Origin: JADFMN01 sp964529975
GTDB taxonomy: Bacteria; Armatimonadota; Fimbriimonadia; Fimbriimonadales; Fimbriimonadaceae
Assembly: GCA_964529975.1 (NCBI GenBank)
Contig: CAZGXW010000062.1
Span: forward strand, 1-14,511
DNA: 14,511 nt
Direction of reading: 5' to 3'
The translations under genes and the position numbers were made by a program. A model generated the notes under the pieces. It ran no database searches and had not been told where the DNA came from. It saw only the letters and a program-made list of their open reading frames with translations. Below, in pieces: positions 7,950 to 14,454 of the stretch; within the stretch, counting starts at the first letter, position 1, and every line of letters starts with the position of its first letter.

Positions 7950-8213
7950 ATGAAGAAGGCCGTCTATTGGATCGTGTTCACCTGCGCTGCGCTCACGCTC
8001 GGCGCCTACTTGGCCCGAGAGCCTTGGGGCAGGTACCAACACGAGCGCGCTCTGGCGAAAGACTCGCTCAAAGACATGGAGCGCGCAGAGAACGAGCGCG
8101 CACAACTCATCAAGGAGCGCGCAAAGTACAAGAGCGCAGCCGGGCGCGAGGAGCTCCTGCGCGAGAACGGTTACATCAAAGAGGGCGAACAGCCCCTCGG
8201 AACGACAAATTGA
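7950..8213 (+). CDS. Small DivIC/FtsB-like membrane-anchored coiled-coil protein
   Basis: An 87-aa protein. A short basic N-terminus (MKK) precedes one membrane helix at about residues 5-24. A charged heptad-type coiled coil follows (residues 34-62, ERALAKDSLKDMERAENERAQ and onward). The end is GREELLRENGYIKEGEQPL. This order (short cytoplasmic tail, one TM, coiled coil, then a motif like ARE-LG-V-PGE) is the layout of the septum-formation initiator family (FtsB/DivIC/FtsL), whose members join the divisome at midcell. The assignment is by architecture and the terminal motif only, because the family is poorly conserved in sequence. The start has an excellent Shine-Dalgarno sequence. The TGA stop overlaps the TTG start of the next gene, so translation is probably coupled. 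It is not next to the usual enolase or cell-wall genes, although pyruvate kinase just upstream is another glycolytic gene. Confidence 0.65.
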   Translation: MKKAVYWIVFTCAALTLGAYLAREPWGRYQHERALAKDSLKDMERAENERAQLIKERAKYKSAAGREELLRENGYIKEGEQPLGTTN

Positions 8214-8890
8214 TCACATCGATCGCAGCGATACTCCTCATGCAAGGCGCACAGCGCCCCGACGTCCTTTTGCGGTTCGACTTTAGCAAGCCAGTCGCCT
8301 TCGAAGTACGAAAGACGTTCAAGGCGGTCGAAGGCGGAGAAGAGACGATCTTCGTCTACAACGAAAAGATCGAGAAACAGGCCGACCTCGCAGGAGGCGC
8401 AGCAAAGATCAAGTACGACCGCACGCTCATCGATATGCACATCGATGGCGTCGCCATTCGCATCCGCCCGACCACGACGACCACCACAGAAAACCGCTCG
8501 CCACGAGGCGAGGTGCGCGAGCGCACACCCGTCGAACAACTCGACCAACTCCTCGAACTCCGCCTGATGCGCATCGGTGAAATCCTCTTTCCGCCAGGAA
8601 AGATCGAATTCGGAACGACCTGGGAAGTCGAAGCGAAAGCCACGGAAGAGGGAATGCCCGCCGCCAAGTGGCAATGGAAGTTCGAGAAGTTCGAGAACGG
8701 CCAGGTCAGCGGCACATTCGCGTTCGCTGAAAGCGGCATCGAACAACCGATCCAAGCCTCCGGCAAGTTCGCCTTTGCCATCGCCGACGGCTGGCCAACC
8801 GAACTCGCGTTCAAGGCCATCAACACCCACCTCCTCGGCGACGAAGAGCGCGTCCCCACCTACTACCTCTACTCTCTCAAACGCACCTAG
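8210..8890 (+). CDS. Exported beta-rich protein of unknown function
   Basis: A 226-aa product if translation starts at TTG 8210, whose TG is shared with the TGA stop of the preceding gene (TTGA overlap). This start gives MITSIAAILLMQGAQRP, a plausible short signal peptide. An ATG at 8240 would remove it. I do not recognise the family with confidence. The mature part alternates short hydrophobic and polar strands, such as VLLRFDFSKPVAFEVRKTF and GKFAFAIADGWPTELAFKA. It has a Thr run (TTTTTT, residues about 87-92). The segment ILFPPGKIEFGTTWEV resembles the P-x(n)-G-x-x-W strand seen in DUF6263-like secreted proteins, which is a weak parallel. No catalytic motif, lipobox or additional TM is visible. 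The tight coupling suggests an envelope role shared with the DivIC-like protein, which is inference only. Confidence 0.7.
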   Translation: MITSIAAILLMQGAQRPDVLLRFDFSKPVAFEVRKTFKAVEGGEETIFVYNEKIEKQADLAGGAAKIKYDRTLIDMHIDGVAIRIRPTTTTTTENRSPRGEVRERTPVEQLDQLLELRLMRIGEILFPPGKIEFGTTWEVEAKATEEGMPAAKWQWKFEKFENGQVSGTFAFAESGIEQPIQASGKFAFAIADGWPTELAFKAINTHLLGDEERVPTYYLYSLKRT

Positions 8891-8900
8891 CACACCGCAC

Positions 8901-8926
8901 CCGTAGCCGCAGGCTTTAGCCTGCGC
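8901..8926 (+). repeat. Palindromic intergenic repeat, copy next to the assembly gap
   Basis: A 26-bp sequence identical to two later copies at 11529-11554 and 11672-11697. Its core CGCAGGCTTTAGCCTGCG (8908-8925) is a perfect 8-bp hairpin with a TT loop. It lies 17 nt downstream of the stop of the preceding gene and in the same orientation. There is no T-tract, so it is not a standard intrinsic terminator, though it could stabilise the 3' end. One base after it the N gap begins, so the repeat probably broke the assembly. Confidence 0.85.
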
Positions 8927-8927
8927 A

Positions 8928-9027
8928 NNNNNNNNNNNNNNNNNNNNNNNNNNNNNNNNNNNNNNNNNNNNNNNNNNNNNNNNNNNNNNNNNNNNNNNNN
9001 NNNNNNNNNNNNNNNNNNNNNNNNNNN
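8928..9027. other. Assembly gap of 100 N
   Basis: Exactly 100 undetermined bases. This round number is the usual placeholder for a gap of unknown length. It hides the start codon, ribosome binding site and probably the signal peptide of the M14 peptidase, and the rest of the repeat unit that begins at 8901. Translation through it is meaningless. Confidence 0.98.
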
Positions 9028-11514
9028 GCGCTCGCCGCGACCCTGCAACAAGGCTTCGACTTCTACACTTACGGCCCCTACCGCTCGACAATCGAAAGAC
9101 CCGAGCAGGTCCTCGGCTATAAGCCAGGCGAACGGCACACCACCTACCACGACCAAGAGCGCGTCGTAAACGAGATCGTCACAAAGGCGACAGACCGCGT
9201 CAAGCGCGTCACCTTCGGCAAATCCACCGAGGGTCGACCGCTCCGCATCCTAGCGATCACGAGCCCCAACAACCTCAAGCGCCTCGACCAGATCCTCAAG
9301 CAGAACCAAGACATCGCCGACGGCAAGGTCTCACCAGGAGCAATTCCCAAAGACCTCCCCGTCGTCGTTTGGTTCAACCAGTGCATCCACGGCAACGAGA
9401 CCGCGTCGTTCGAGAGCGCGATGTTCCTCGCCTACACGCTCGCCGCGAGCAACAACAAGCAGGTCACCGACATGCTCGAGAGCGCGGTCGTGGTCATCAA
9501 CCCCTCCTACAATCCCGACGGCCACGAGCGCTTCGTCGTTTGGTACAACTCGCTCTCGCGAGGCGACCAAGAGTCTGACTCGATCGAGCACCAAGAACAA
9601 GGCGTCCTCAACGGGCGTGGAAACCATTACCGCTTCGACCTCAACCGCGACCGCGTCGCCATGTCGCAGGTCGAGACCCAACAAGAGGTCGCAGAGTTCC
9701 GCACGTGGAACCCGCACGTCTACGTCGACCAGCACGGACAGGTCGAGACCTACTTCTTCCCGCCCGTCGCGCAATCGATCCACAAGGACATCGACCGCGA
9801 GCGCTACATCGAACTCTCCACCATCCTCGGCAAAGAGACGGCGAAAGCGTTCGACAACCAGGGCTGGCGCTACTACGTCCGCGAGATATTCGACTTCTAC
9901 GGCGCGGTCTATCTCGACACCTGGGCGTCCTTCAACGGCGCGGTCGGCATGACCCACGAGACCGACGGTGGCCGCGCAGTAAGGCGTGAGCGCGAAGACG
10001 GCTCCGTCGTCACGCTACTCGATGGAATGGCCAAGCATTTCACCTCCGCAATGGCCGTGCTCAAGTCCTCGACCGAGAACAAGGCGAAGTTCCAACTGGC
10101 GTTCGCCAAGTACAAGCAAGACGCCGTCGCAGCTAAGCACCTCGGCGTCGCGCGTACCGTCGTCATCGACGGAGACTGGCGCGCGCTTAAAAGGCTGCAA
10201 GCCCAACTCATGAACCAAGGAATCGAGTTCGGCATTCTCGATAAAGGCACAAGTCTTCAAGCGACAGACTTCTACGGTGGTGAGGCCAAAGGGATCGAAG
10301 CCGGACCCGGCGCAATCGTCGTCGATCTAGCACAACCGCGAGGGCACCTCGCGAAAGCGATGCTCCTCACGGGCCAAGATTTCGAACAGGACTTCACCGA
10401 ACGCCAACTCAAGATCCGCGAAGGCCTCAAGAGTAAGGAGCAATATCCTGGTCGCGACGGCATCGAGTTCTACGACATCACCGGATGGTCGATCCCGCTC
10501 GCGCACGGCCTGAGTGCCTATTGGACGTCAAACAGAGTCACAGTGCCGAACATCACCAAGCAGTTCGGCCCGTCGCAAAGGGCTGGCACGGTCGGCGCGT
10601 TCATCAAGTACTCAGACCAGGACGACGTCATCTCTATTGTGCGAATGCTCCACAACGACGTGAAGGTTCACGTTTCTACAAAGCCAATGACAGTCGGAGA
10701 CGAAACACTGCCTGCAGGGACGTTCTTCGTCTTTTGGGACCGTAATGACGCGGACGCGAAGAAGAAAGTCACGGAGGCAGCAATGAAGAGCAGTGTCGAG
10801 ACGCACGCGCTCAACACCTCCTTCCCAACCGAAGGCGTCGTCGGGCCAGGCTCCGAGAGCGTCGTCCCACTAACCAAACCTAGCATCGCCATCGTCTTCG
10901 GCGACCAGCCCAACGGCACGCGCTTCGGCTCCGCGTGGTACACGTTCGAAAAGCAGTTCGACCTTCCGTTCACCGCGATCACACAACGATCCCTCAGCGG
11001 TGACCTCAGCAAGTACACAGCCATCGTCCTCCCGGCGGGCGCTAGGCCGACGACGCAACTTAAAGAATGGGTGCAAGGCGGAGGCGTCGCCATCGCGCTC
11101 GGCAACTCCGCCTTCATCGGCGAAGATTGGATCGATCTCAAGCCGAACAAACTGAAGGACGACGAAGACCCCACCGACCTCCCAGGCGCGATCTTCCGCG
11201 CGTCGCTCCACCCGCGCTCTCCACTCGCCTACGGCTACGACACGAACAAGCCGTTCGCGGTCCCCGTCACTGGCTCGACGTTCTACAAAATGAAAGAGGA
11301 AGGCGGCGGAGTCGTGCTCCTCGGCGACGAACCCAAGGTGCTCAGCGGATGGACCTGGCCCGACGAACTCGACGTCCACAAGGGCACCGTTTGGCTCCAT
11401 GACGAACCCATCGGCGCAGGACATGTCGTCTGGTTCGCCGAAGACCCCACCGACCGAGCCATGTGGCCCGGCACCTACAAGCTCCTCCTCAACGCGGTCT
11501 TGATGGGGAAGTGA
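9028..11514 (+). CDS. M14 family zinc carboxypeptidase, N-terminus lost in the gap
   Basis: The frame is open from the first base after the gap to TGA at 11512-11514, giving 828 visible residues. The first residues (ALAATLQQGFDFYTYGPYR) look like the end of a signal peptide (ALA) and the start of the mature protein, so perhaps only 15-30 residues are missing. The M14 zinc site is complete in visible numbering: H121 and E124 in CIHGNETASFES, and H236 in YVDQHGQVE. Other conserved parts are NPDGHERF, the substrate-binding Asn-Arg in DLNRDR, and the catalytic Glu E311 in MTHETDGG. It is predicted to be an extracytoplasmic metallopeptidase acting on peptides. After the catalytic domain comes a long extension. 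From about residue 620 this is a Rossmann-like module resembling class I glutamine-amidotransferase domains (IAIVFGDQPNGTRFGSAWY, then YTAIVLPAGARPTTQLKEWVQGGG), without an obvious catalytic triad. The last codons lie in a 143-bp unit that is duplicated downstream. Confidence 0.93.
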   Translation, partial: ALAATLQQGFDFYTYGPYRSTIERPEQVLGYKPGERHTTYHDQERVVNEIVTKATDRVKRVTFGKSTEGRPLRILAITSPNNLKRLDQILKQNQDIADGKVSPGAIPKDLPVVVWFNQCIHGNETASFESAMFLAYTLAASNNKQVTDMLESAVVVINPSYNPDGHERFVVWYNSLSRGDQESDSIEHQEQGVLNGRGNHYRFDLNRDRVAMSQVETQQEVAEFRTWNPHVYVDQHGQVETYFFPPVAQSIHKDIDRERYIELSTILGKETAKAFDNQGWRYYVREIFDFYGAVYLDTWASFNGAVGMTHETDGGRAVRREREDGSVVTLLDGMAKHFTSAMAVLKSSTENKAKFQLAFAKYKQDAVAAKHLGVARTVVIDGDWRALKRLQAQLMNQGIEFGILDKGTSLQATDFYGGEAKGIEAGPGAIVVDLAQPRGHLAKAMLLTGQDFEQDFTERQLKIREGLKSKEQYPGRDGIEFYDITGWSIPLAHGLSAYWTSNRVTVPNITKQFGPSQRAGTVGAFIKYSDQDDVISIVRMLHNDVKVHVSTKPMTVGDETLPAGTFFVFWDRNDADAKKKVTEAAMKSSVETHALNTSFPTEGVVGPGSESVVPLTKPSIAIVFGDQPNGTRFGSAWYTFEKQFDLPFTAITQRSLSGDLSKYTAIVLPAGARPTTQLKEWVQGGGVAIALGNSAFIGEDWIDLKPNKLKDDEDPTDLPGAIFRASLHPRSPLAYGYDTNKPFAVPVTGSTFYKMKEEGGGVVLLGDEPKVLSGWTWPDELDVHKGTVWLHDEPIGAGHVVWFAEDPTDRAMWPGTYKLLLNAVLMGK

Positions 11515-11640
11515 ATCAACCGCCATTTCCGTAGCCGCAGGCTTTAGCCTGCGCGGATGAAGTCCGAGCAGGGGGATGGTGCCGCTCCGTCGGCACCGCT
11601 CCGGAGATCACCTGTGCCCGAGGCCGTCATCCTGGGCGGA
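11498..11640 (+). repeat. 143-bp tandem repeat, copy 1 (includes the 3' end of the M14 gene)
   Basis: First of two direct, adjacent copies, with 138 of 143 positions identical by my hand alignment. It starts inside the last codons of the peptidase gene, so that gene's stop codon lies in the repeat. It contains hairpin A, CGCAGGCTTTAGCCTGCG, at 11536-11553 (8-bp stem), 21 nt after the stop. It also contains hairpin B, GGTGCCG-ctccgt-CGGCACC, at 11578-11597 (7-bp stem, 6-nt loop). Both stems are perfect. Confidence 0.95.
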
Positions 11641-11783
11641 TCTTGATGGGGGAGTGAAACAACCGCCATGTCCGTAGCCGCAGGCTTTAGCCTGCGCGGA
11701 TGAAGTCCGAGCAGGGGGATGGTGCCGCTCCGTCGGCACCGCTCCGGAGATCACCTGTGCCCGAGGCCGTCATCCTGAGCGGG
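11641..11783 (+). repeat. 143-bp tandem repeat, copy 2
   Basis: The second copy keeps a relic of the peptidase 3' end (ttgatgggggagtga, corresponding to LMGK-stop with AAG changed to GAG). It also keeps hairpin A at 11679-11696 and hairpin B at 11721-11740. The five differences from copy 1 are all near its two ends; the central part, about 110 bp, is identical. The sequence after it (tcgaaggagcacgg) continues a motif that copy 1 lacks because copy 2 interrupts it. Confidence 0.95.
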
Positions 11784-11832
11784 TCGAAGGAGCACGGCCC
11801 CCCGAACCCCCGAACCAACCCGAACGTCAATT

Positions 11833-11864
11833 CCCTCCCCCTTGGGGGAGGGACAGGGTGGGGG
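11833..11864 (+). repeat. C/G-run hairpin overlapping a G-quadruplex motif
   Basis: CCCTCCCCC-TT-GGGGGAGGG (11833-11852) is a perfect 9-bp hairpin. Its right arm is also the first half of four G-runs (GGGGG, GGG, GGG, GGGGG at 11844-11864) with loops A, ACA and T, which fits the canonical G3+N1-7 quadruplex rule. The two folds exclude each other. It lies about 90 bp before the comM-like start codon. Confidence 0.75.
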
Positions 11865-11952
11865 TGCGATCAGTTTCAGTCCTTTCCACTCTCTTGCCCT
11901 TGCACTCTGCACTCCGCGCCCTGCACTCACCGAAAGGTAACCTCCCCCGACC

Positions 11953-13458
11953 ATGATCGCCCAGGCCAATGCCGCGACACTCGCCGGCATCGACGCCTTG
12001 CCGGTCGTGGTCGAGGTCGACCTCCAGGGCGGAAACAACCTCTTCATCATGGTCGGCCTCCCGGACAAGGCGGTCCAAGAATCCCAAGAGCGCGTCCGCA
12101 CCGCTCTGCGCAATTCCGCTCTCTCTTTCCCCAGTAGCAAGATCATCTGCAACCTCGCTCCGGGCGACATCAAGAAGGAAGGGCCCGCACTCGACCTCCC
12201 CATCGCCATGGCGGTGCTCGCCGCTAGCGGACAAGTGCCGATGAGCGAACTCGAAGAAACGCTCTTTGTCGGCGAACTTGGTCTCGACGGAGTGCTCCGC
12301 CGCATCGACGGTGCAGTGAACATCGCCCTCATGTGCCACAAGCTCGGCATCAAGCGACTCGTGCTCCCGCGCTCAAACGCGGCCGAGGCCGCTGTCACCG
12401 AAGGCGTCGACGTCTACGGCATGGAAAGCCTCATCGACGTCGTCGAGTTCCTCAATGGCTCCATGGCGTTCGAACCGTTCAAGTACGAACTGACCGAGCA
12501 CGCACGCACTCCCAACTACGAAGTCGACTACTGCGACGTCAAAGGCCAATCCCACGCGATCCGTGCGTTGGAAATCGCAGCAGCCGGAGGACACAACGTG
12601 CTCATGACCGGACCGCCGGGCAGCGGCAAGACAATGCTGGCAAGAAGGCTGCCGACCATCATGCCGCCACTCGCGCTAGAAGAGAGCATTGCCGTCACGC
12701 GCATCTACTCCGCGTGCGGCGAAATGCGCGGCAAAGAAGGCCTCGTGTGGGAACGACCCTTCCGCGCGCCGCACCACACCACGAGTTACGCTGCGATCGT
12801 CGGCGGAGGGAAGAGCCCCAAGCCCGGAGAGGTTTCCCTCTCCCACCACGGCGTGCTCTTCCTCGACGAGATGCCGGAGTACAACCGCGAAGTTCTCGAA
12901 GCCCTGCGCCAACCGCTCGAAGACGGCATCGTTTCCGTCGCGCGCGTCCAAGCGACCATGACGTTCCCCGCCGAGTGCATCCTCATCGGCGCGATGAACC
13001 CTTGCCCGTGTGGATACAAGGGCTATCCCGAGGCCAAGTGCATTGGTGCGGCGCAGTGCGACAAGTACGCGGGCAAGGTCAGCGGCCCGCTCCTCGACCG
13101 CATTGACCTGCACATCGTCGTCCCGCGCCTCAAGCCAGAAGAACTCATCGACAAGCCCAGCGGCGAGCCCAGCGATGCGATCCGCGACCGCGTCGTCAAA
13201 GCACGAGAACGCCAGCACAAACGACTCGGCGGACAAAAGATCAACGCAAAAATGGCCCCGAAAGAAGTCCGCGAGCTCGTCCAGATGGACAAGGAGTGCC
13301 AAGACTTCATGAAACTCATCTCCGCGCGAATGAACCTCTCCGCCCGAGTCTTCGACCGTATGCTCAAAGTCGCCCGCACCATCGCCGACCTCGCCGGCGA
13401 CGAAGACGTCCGCCAAAACCACCTCAGCGAAGCCGTCCAGTACAGAAGTACGAACTAA
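11953..13458 (+). CDS. comM: ComM/YifB family Mg-chelatase-like AAA+ ATPase
   Basis: A 501-aa complete protein of normal family length. ComM is a hexameric helicase that aids branch migration during natural transformation, while YifB homologues are found far more widely and are less understood. The N-terminal domain (IDALPVVVEVDLQGG, then FIMVGLPDKAVQESQERVRTAL) is the ChlI-type S5-fold domain of the family. Walker A GPPGSGKT is at 220-227. The Mg-chelatase motif RPFRAPHHTTSYAAIVGGG follows, then Walker B VLFLDEMPEY with D305-E306. The Cys cluster NPCPCGYKG, KCIGAAQCDKY comes next, then the arginine-bearing sensor segment SGPLLDRIDLHI. The C-terminal helical domain (ISARMNLSARVFDRMLKVARTIADL) ends with AVQYRS, the usual family ending. 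The start ATG at 11953 gives the expected N-terminus. No competence genes are adjacent. The stop lies 4 bp from that of the convergent gene. Confidence 0.95.
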   Translation: MIAQANAATLAGIDALPVVVEVDLQGGNNLFIMVGLPDKAVQESQERVRTALRNSALSFPSSKIICNLAPGDIKKEGPALDLPIAMAVLAASGQVPMSELEETLFVGELGLDGVLRRIDGAVNIALMCHKLGIKRLVLPRSNAAEAAVTEGVDVYGMESLIDVVEFLNGSMAFEPFKYELTEHARTPNYEVDYCDVKGQSHAIRALEIAAAGGHNVLMTGPPGSGKTMLARRLPTIMPPLALEESIAVTRIYSACGEMRGKEGLVWERPFRAPHHTTSYAAIVGGGKSPKPGEVSLSHHGVLFLDEMPEYNREVLEALRQPLEDGIVSVARVQATMTFPAECILIGAMNPCPCGYKGYPEAKCIGAAQCDKYAGKVSGPLLDRIDLHIVVPRLKPEELIDKPSGEPSDAIRDRVVKARERQHKRLGGQKINAKMAPKEVRELVQMDKECQDFMKLISARMNLSARVFDRMLKVARTIADLAGDEDVRQNHLSEAVQYRSTN

Positions 13459-13462
13459 TCCC

Positions 13463-14404
13463 TCATGGCTCCCATTTCAGTCTGATCGTTTCTTCCTTGC
13501 CTTTGCCGCTTCCACTTTCCCATACAATCTGAGCCTCGGACACTCCGTCCTTCCAAGCGACTTCCCAAATGCTAGGGATGAGTTTGTCCCCATTGCGAGG
13601 TCGATCCGCTCTTGCGACAAAGGCGCCTTTGACCATGTCGAGCACATAGAACTGAATGTAGTTCTTGGTCAGCGCACTCGAGAACACATATCGTCCGCTC
13701 GGATCTGAAAACCAAGGGTCGAACTCTGCGACGCCTGCTTCACGCACCGCTTTCCCCTTGCGGTCGATCACGTGCCACATCGTCCCGCAACCGCAGTCAG
13801 ATCCAATGGTCGATAGCATCAGAGGTGTCAGATTCCACTCAATCGGCTTGCCAGCACTCAAGAACTGGATCTCCGATACGCAAAAGTCGTTGTCTGCCCC
13901 CTTCTCCCAGTCGGTGACCTCGATCATGAAGTACTGCACAATCCTCGGTGCAAACTTCAGTTCTTGCCATCCCAATTCGTCCTTGAGCATCGCTGTCTGG
14001 AATGGCTTCTCAACATAGGTGTACTGTTCTCCTTCTGGGGCGGAGTACAAAGAGACCCCTGTGATGCGGTTGTTGCGACGAAACACCTCGGCCGACTTGT
14101 TGTATCCGGGCATGATACGTAGACCGTCGACCCGAATCGGCTTGGGCAGGACGAAGAACAACTTAGGAGGCAACGTCGCAGTCTTGTCGGCAACGAACGC
14201 TTCCTTTTCTTCCGAGTACCAATTCAGTCCTCCAACCATCCAAGCGGTCGCAGGGTCTCCGTCAAGCATGTGGTAGATCGGATAGGTGTGAACCGGCATC
14301 GTGCCGCGGCTGTCGTAATACTCGTAACCAGCGTAGTGTCCCGTCCAGTACAAGGTCGGCGGCATGTAATCGAACGCAAAGAGGCACAACACGCTCAGGA
14401 TCAT
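13463..14404 (-). CDS. Secreted protein with a NADase-type glycan-binding (discoidin-like) domain
   Basis: A 313-aa product. The N-terminus MILSVLCLFAFDYMPPTLYW is a likely signal sequence. Residues from about 40 to 160 match the layout of NADase-type glycan-binding/F5-8C-like beta-sandwiches: MLDGDPATAWMVGG, then PKLFFVLPKPIRVDGLRIMPGYNKS, then FRRNNRITGVSLYSA, and a closing strand YFMIEVTDWEKGADNDFCVSEIQF. The D-G-D-x-x-T-A-W and G-Y-x-K-x-x-x-x-x-x-N-x-R elements are the clearest signs. The rest has a DCGCG cluster near residue 207 and a C-terminal beta-rich region (PWFSDPSGRYVFSSALTKNYIQFYVLDMV). I do not recognise this part; a link to cell-surface carbohydrate binding is inference. The ATG at 14404 has GCGGAG upstream. 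Third-position usage looks less GC-biased than in neighbouring genes. It is convergent with comM with 4 bp between stops and no terminator visible. Confidence 0.8.
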   Translation of the reverse strand: MILSVLCLFAFDYMPPTLYWTGHYAGYEYYDSRGTMPVHTYPIYHMLDGDPATAWMVGGLNWYSEEKEAFVADKTATLPPKLFFVLPKPIRVDGLRIMPGYNKSAEVFRRNNRITGVSLYSAPEGEQYTYVEKPFQTAMLKDELGWQELKFAPRIVQYFMIEVTDWEKGADNDFCVSEIQFLSAGKPIEWNLTPLMLSTIGSDCGCGTMWHVIDRKGKAVREAGVAEFDPWFSDPSGRYVFSSALTKNYIQFYVLDMVKGAFVARADRPRNGDKLIPSIWEVAWKDGVSEAQIVWESGSGKGKEETIRLKWEP

Positions 14405-14454
14405 AGTTCTCCGCTAGGATTATATGGCCGCTAGTCTCACTAGGCTTCGAAGCC
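14405..14454 (-). promoter_or_regulatory. Upstream region with TATAAT and two inverted repeats
   Basis: On the minus strand a perfect TATAAT (14419-14424) lies 14 nt before the ATG, giving a very short 5' leader that holds GCGGAG. Just upstream are CTAGT-CTC-ACTAG (14431-14443) and the palindrome GGCTTCGAAGCC (14443-14454), placed where an operator could overlap the -35 region. No good -35 hexamer is present. The last 57 bases of the window beyond this show no supportable gene. Confidence 0.4.

Larger units (their letters stand above)
11515..11952. other. 438-bp intergenic region built of short repeats, no gene seen
   Basis: Between the M14 stop and the comM-like start I see no credible gene. 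From left to right it holds most of the first 143-bp unit, the second unit, a stretch beginning tcatcctgagcgggtcgaag at 11770 that resembles short interspersed repeats found in many bacterial genomes (recollection only), the hairpin/G-quadruplex segment, and three copies of TGCACTC (11901-11907, 11908-11914, 11922-11928). A plus-strand frame through it (11700-12137) is made of repeat sequence and overlaps comM, so it is not called. No promoter with both hexamers is obvious. AAGG around 11934 is too far from the ATG at 11953 to be a good ribosome binding site. Confidence 0.8.

Noticed and set aside
8908..8925. Intrinsic terminator
   Set aside because: The stem is good but no T-tract follows it, here or in the two later copies, so it is recorded as a repeat instead.
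11557..11646. 29-aa small frame (MKSEQGDGAAPS and onward) repeated as a longer 145-aa frame in copy 2 (11700-12137)
   Set aside because: Both begin inside the duplicated repeat just after hairpin A with no ribosome binding site. The longer one runs through other repeats into comM in another frame.
11898..11930. CRISPR-like or minisatellite array from the TGCACTC repeats
   Set aside because: There are only three 7-bp copies, with irregular spacing and no spacer-repeat pattern.
12676..13422. 248-aa minus-strand open frame
   Set aside because: It is antisense to the comM-like gene and shows no domain.
14443..14454. TTCGAAG stretch resembling a tRNA T-loop
   Set aside because: It is a simple palindrome. 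No acceptor stem, anticodon arm or D arm can be built around it.
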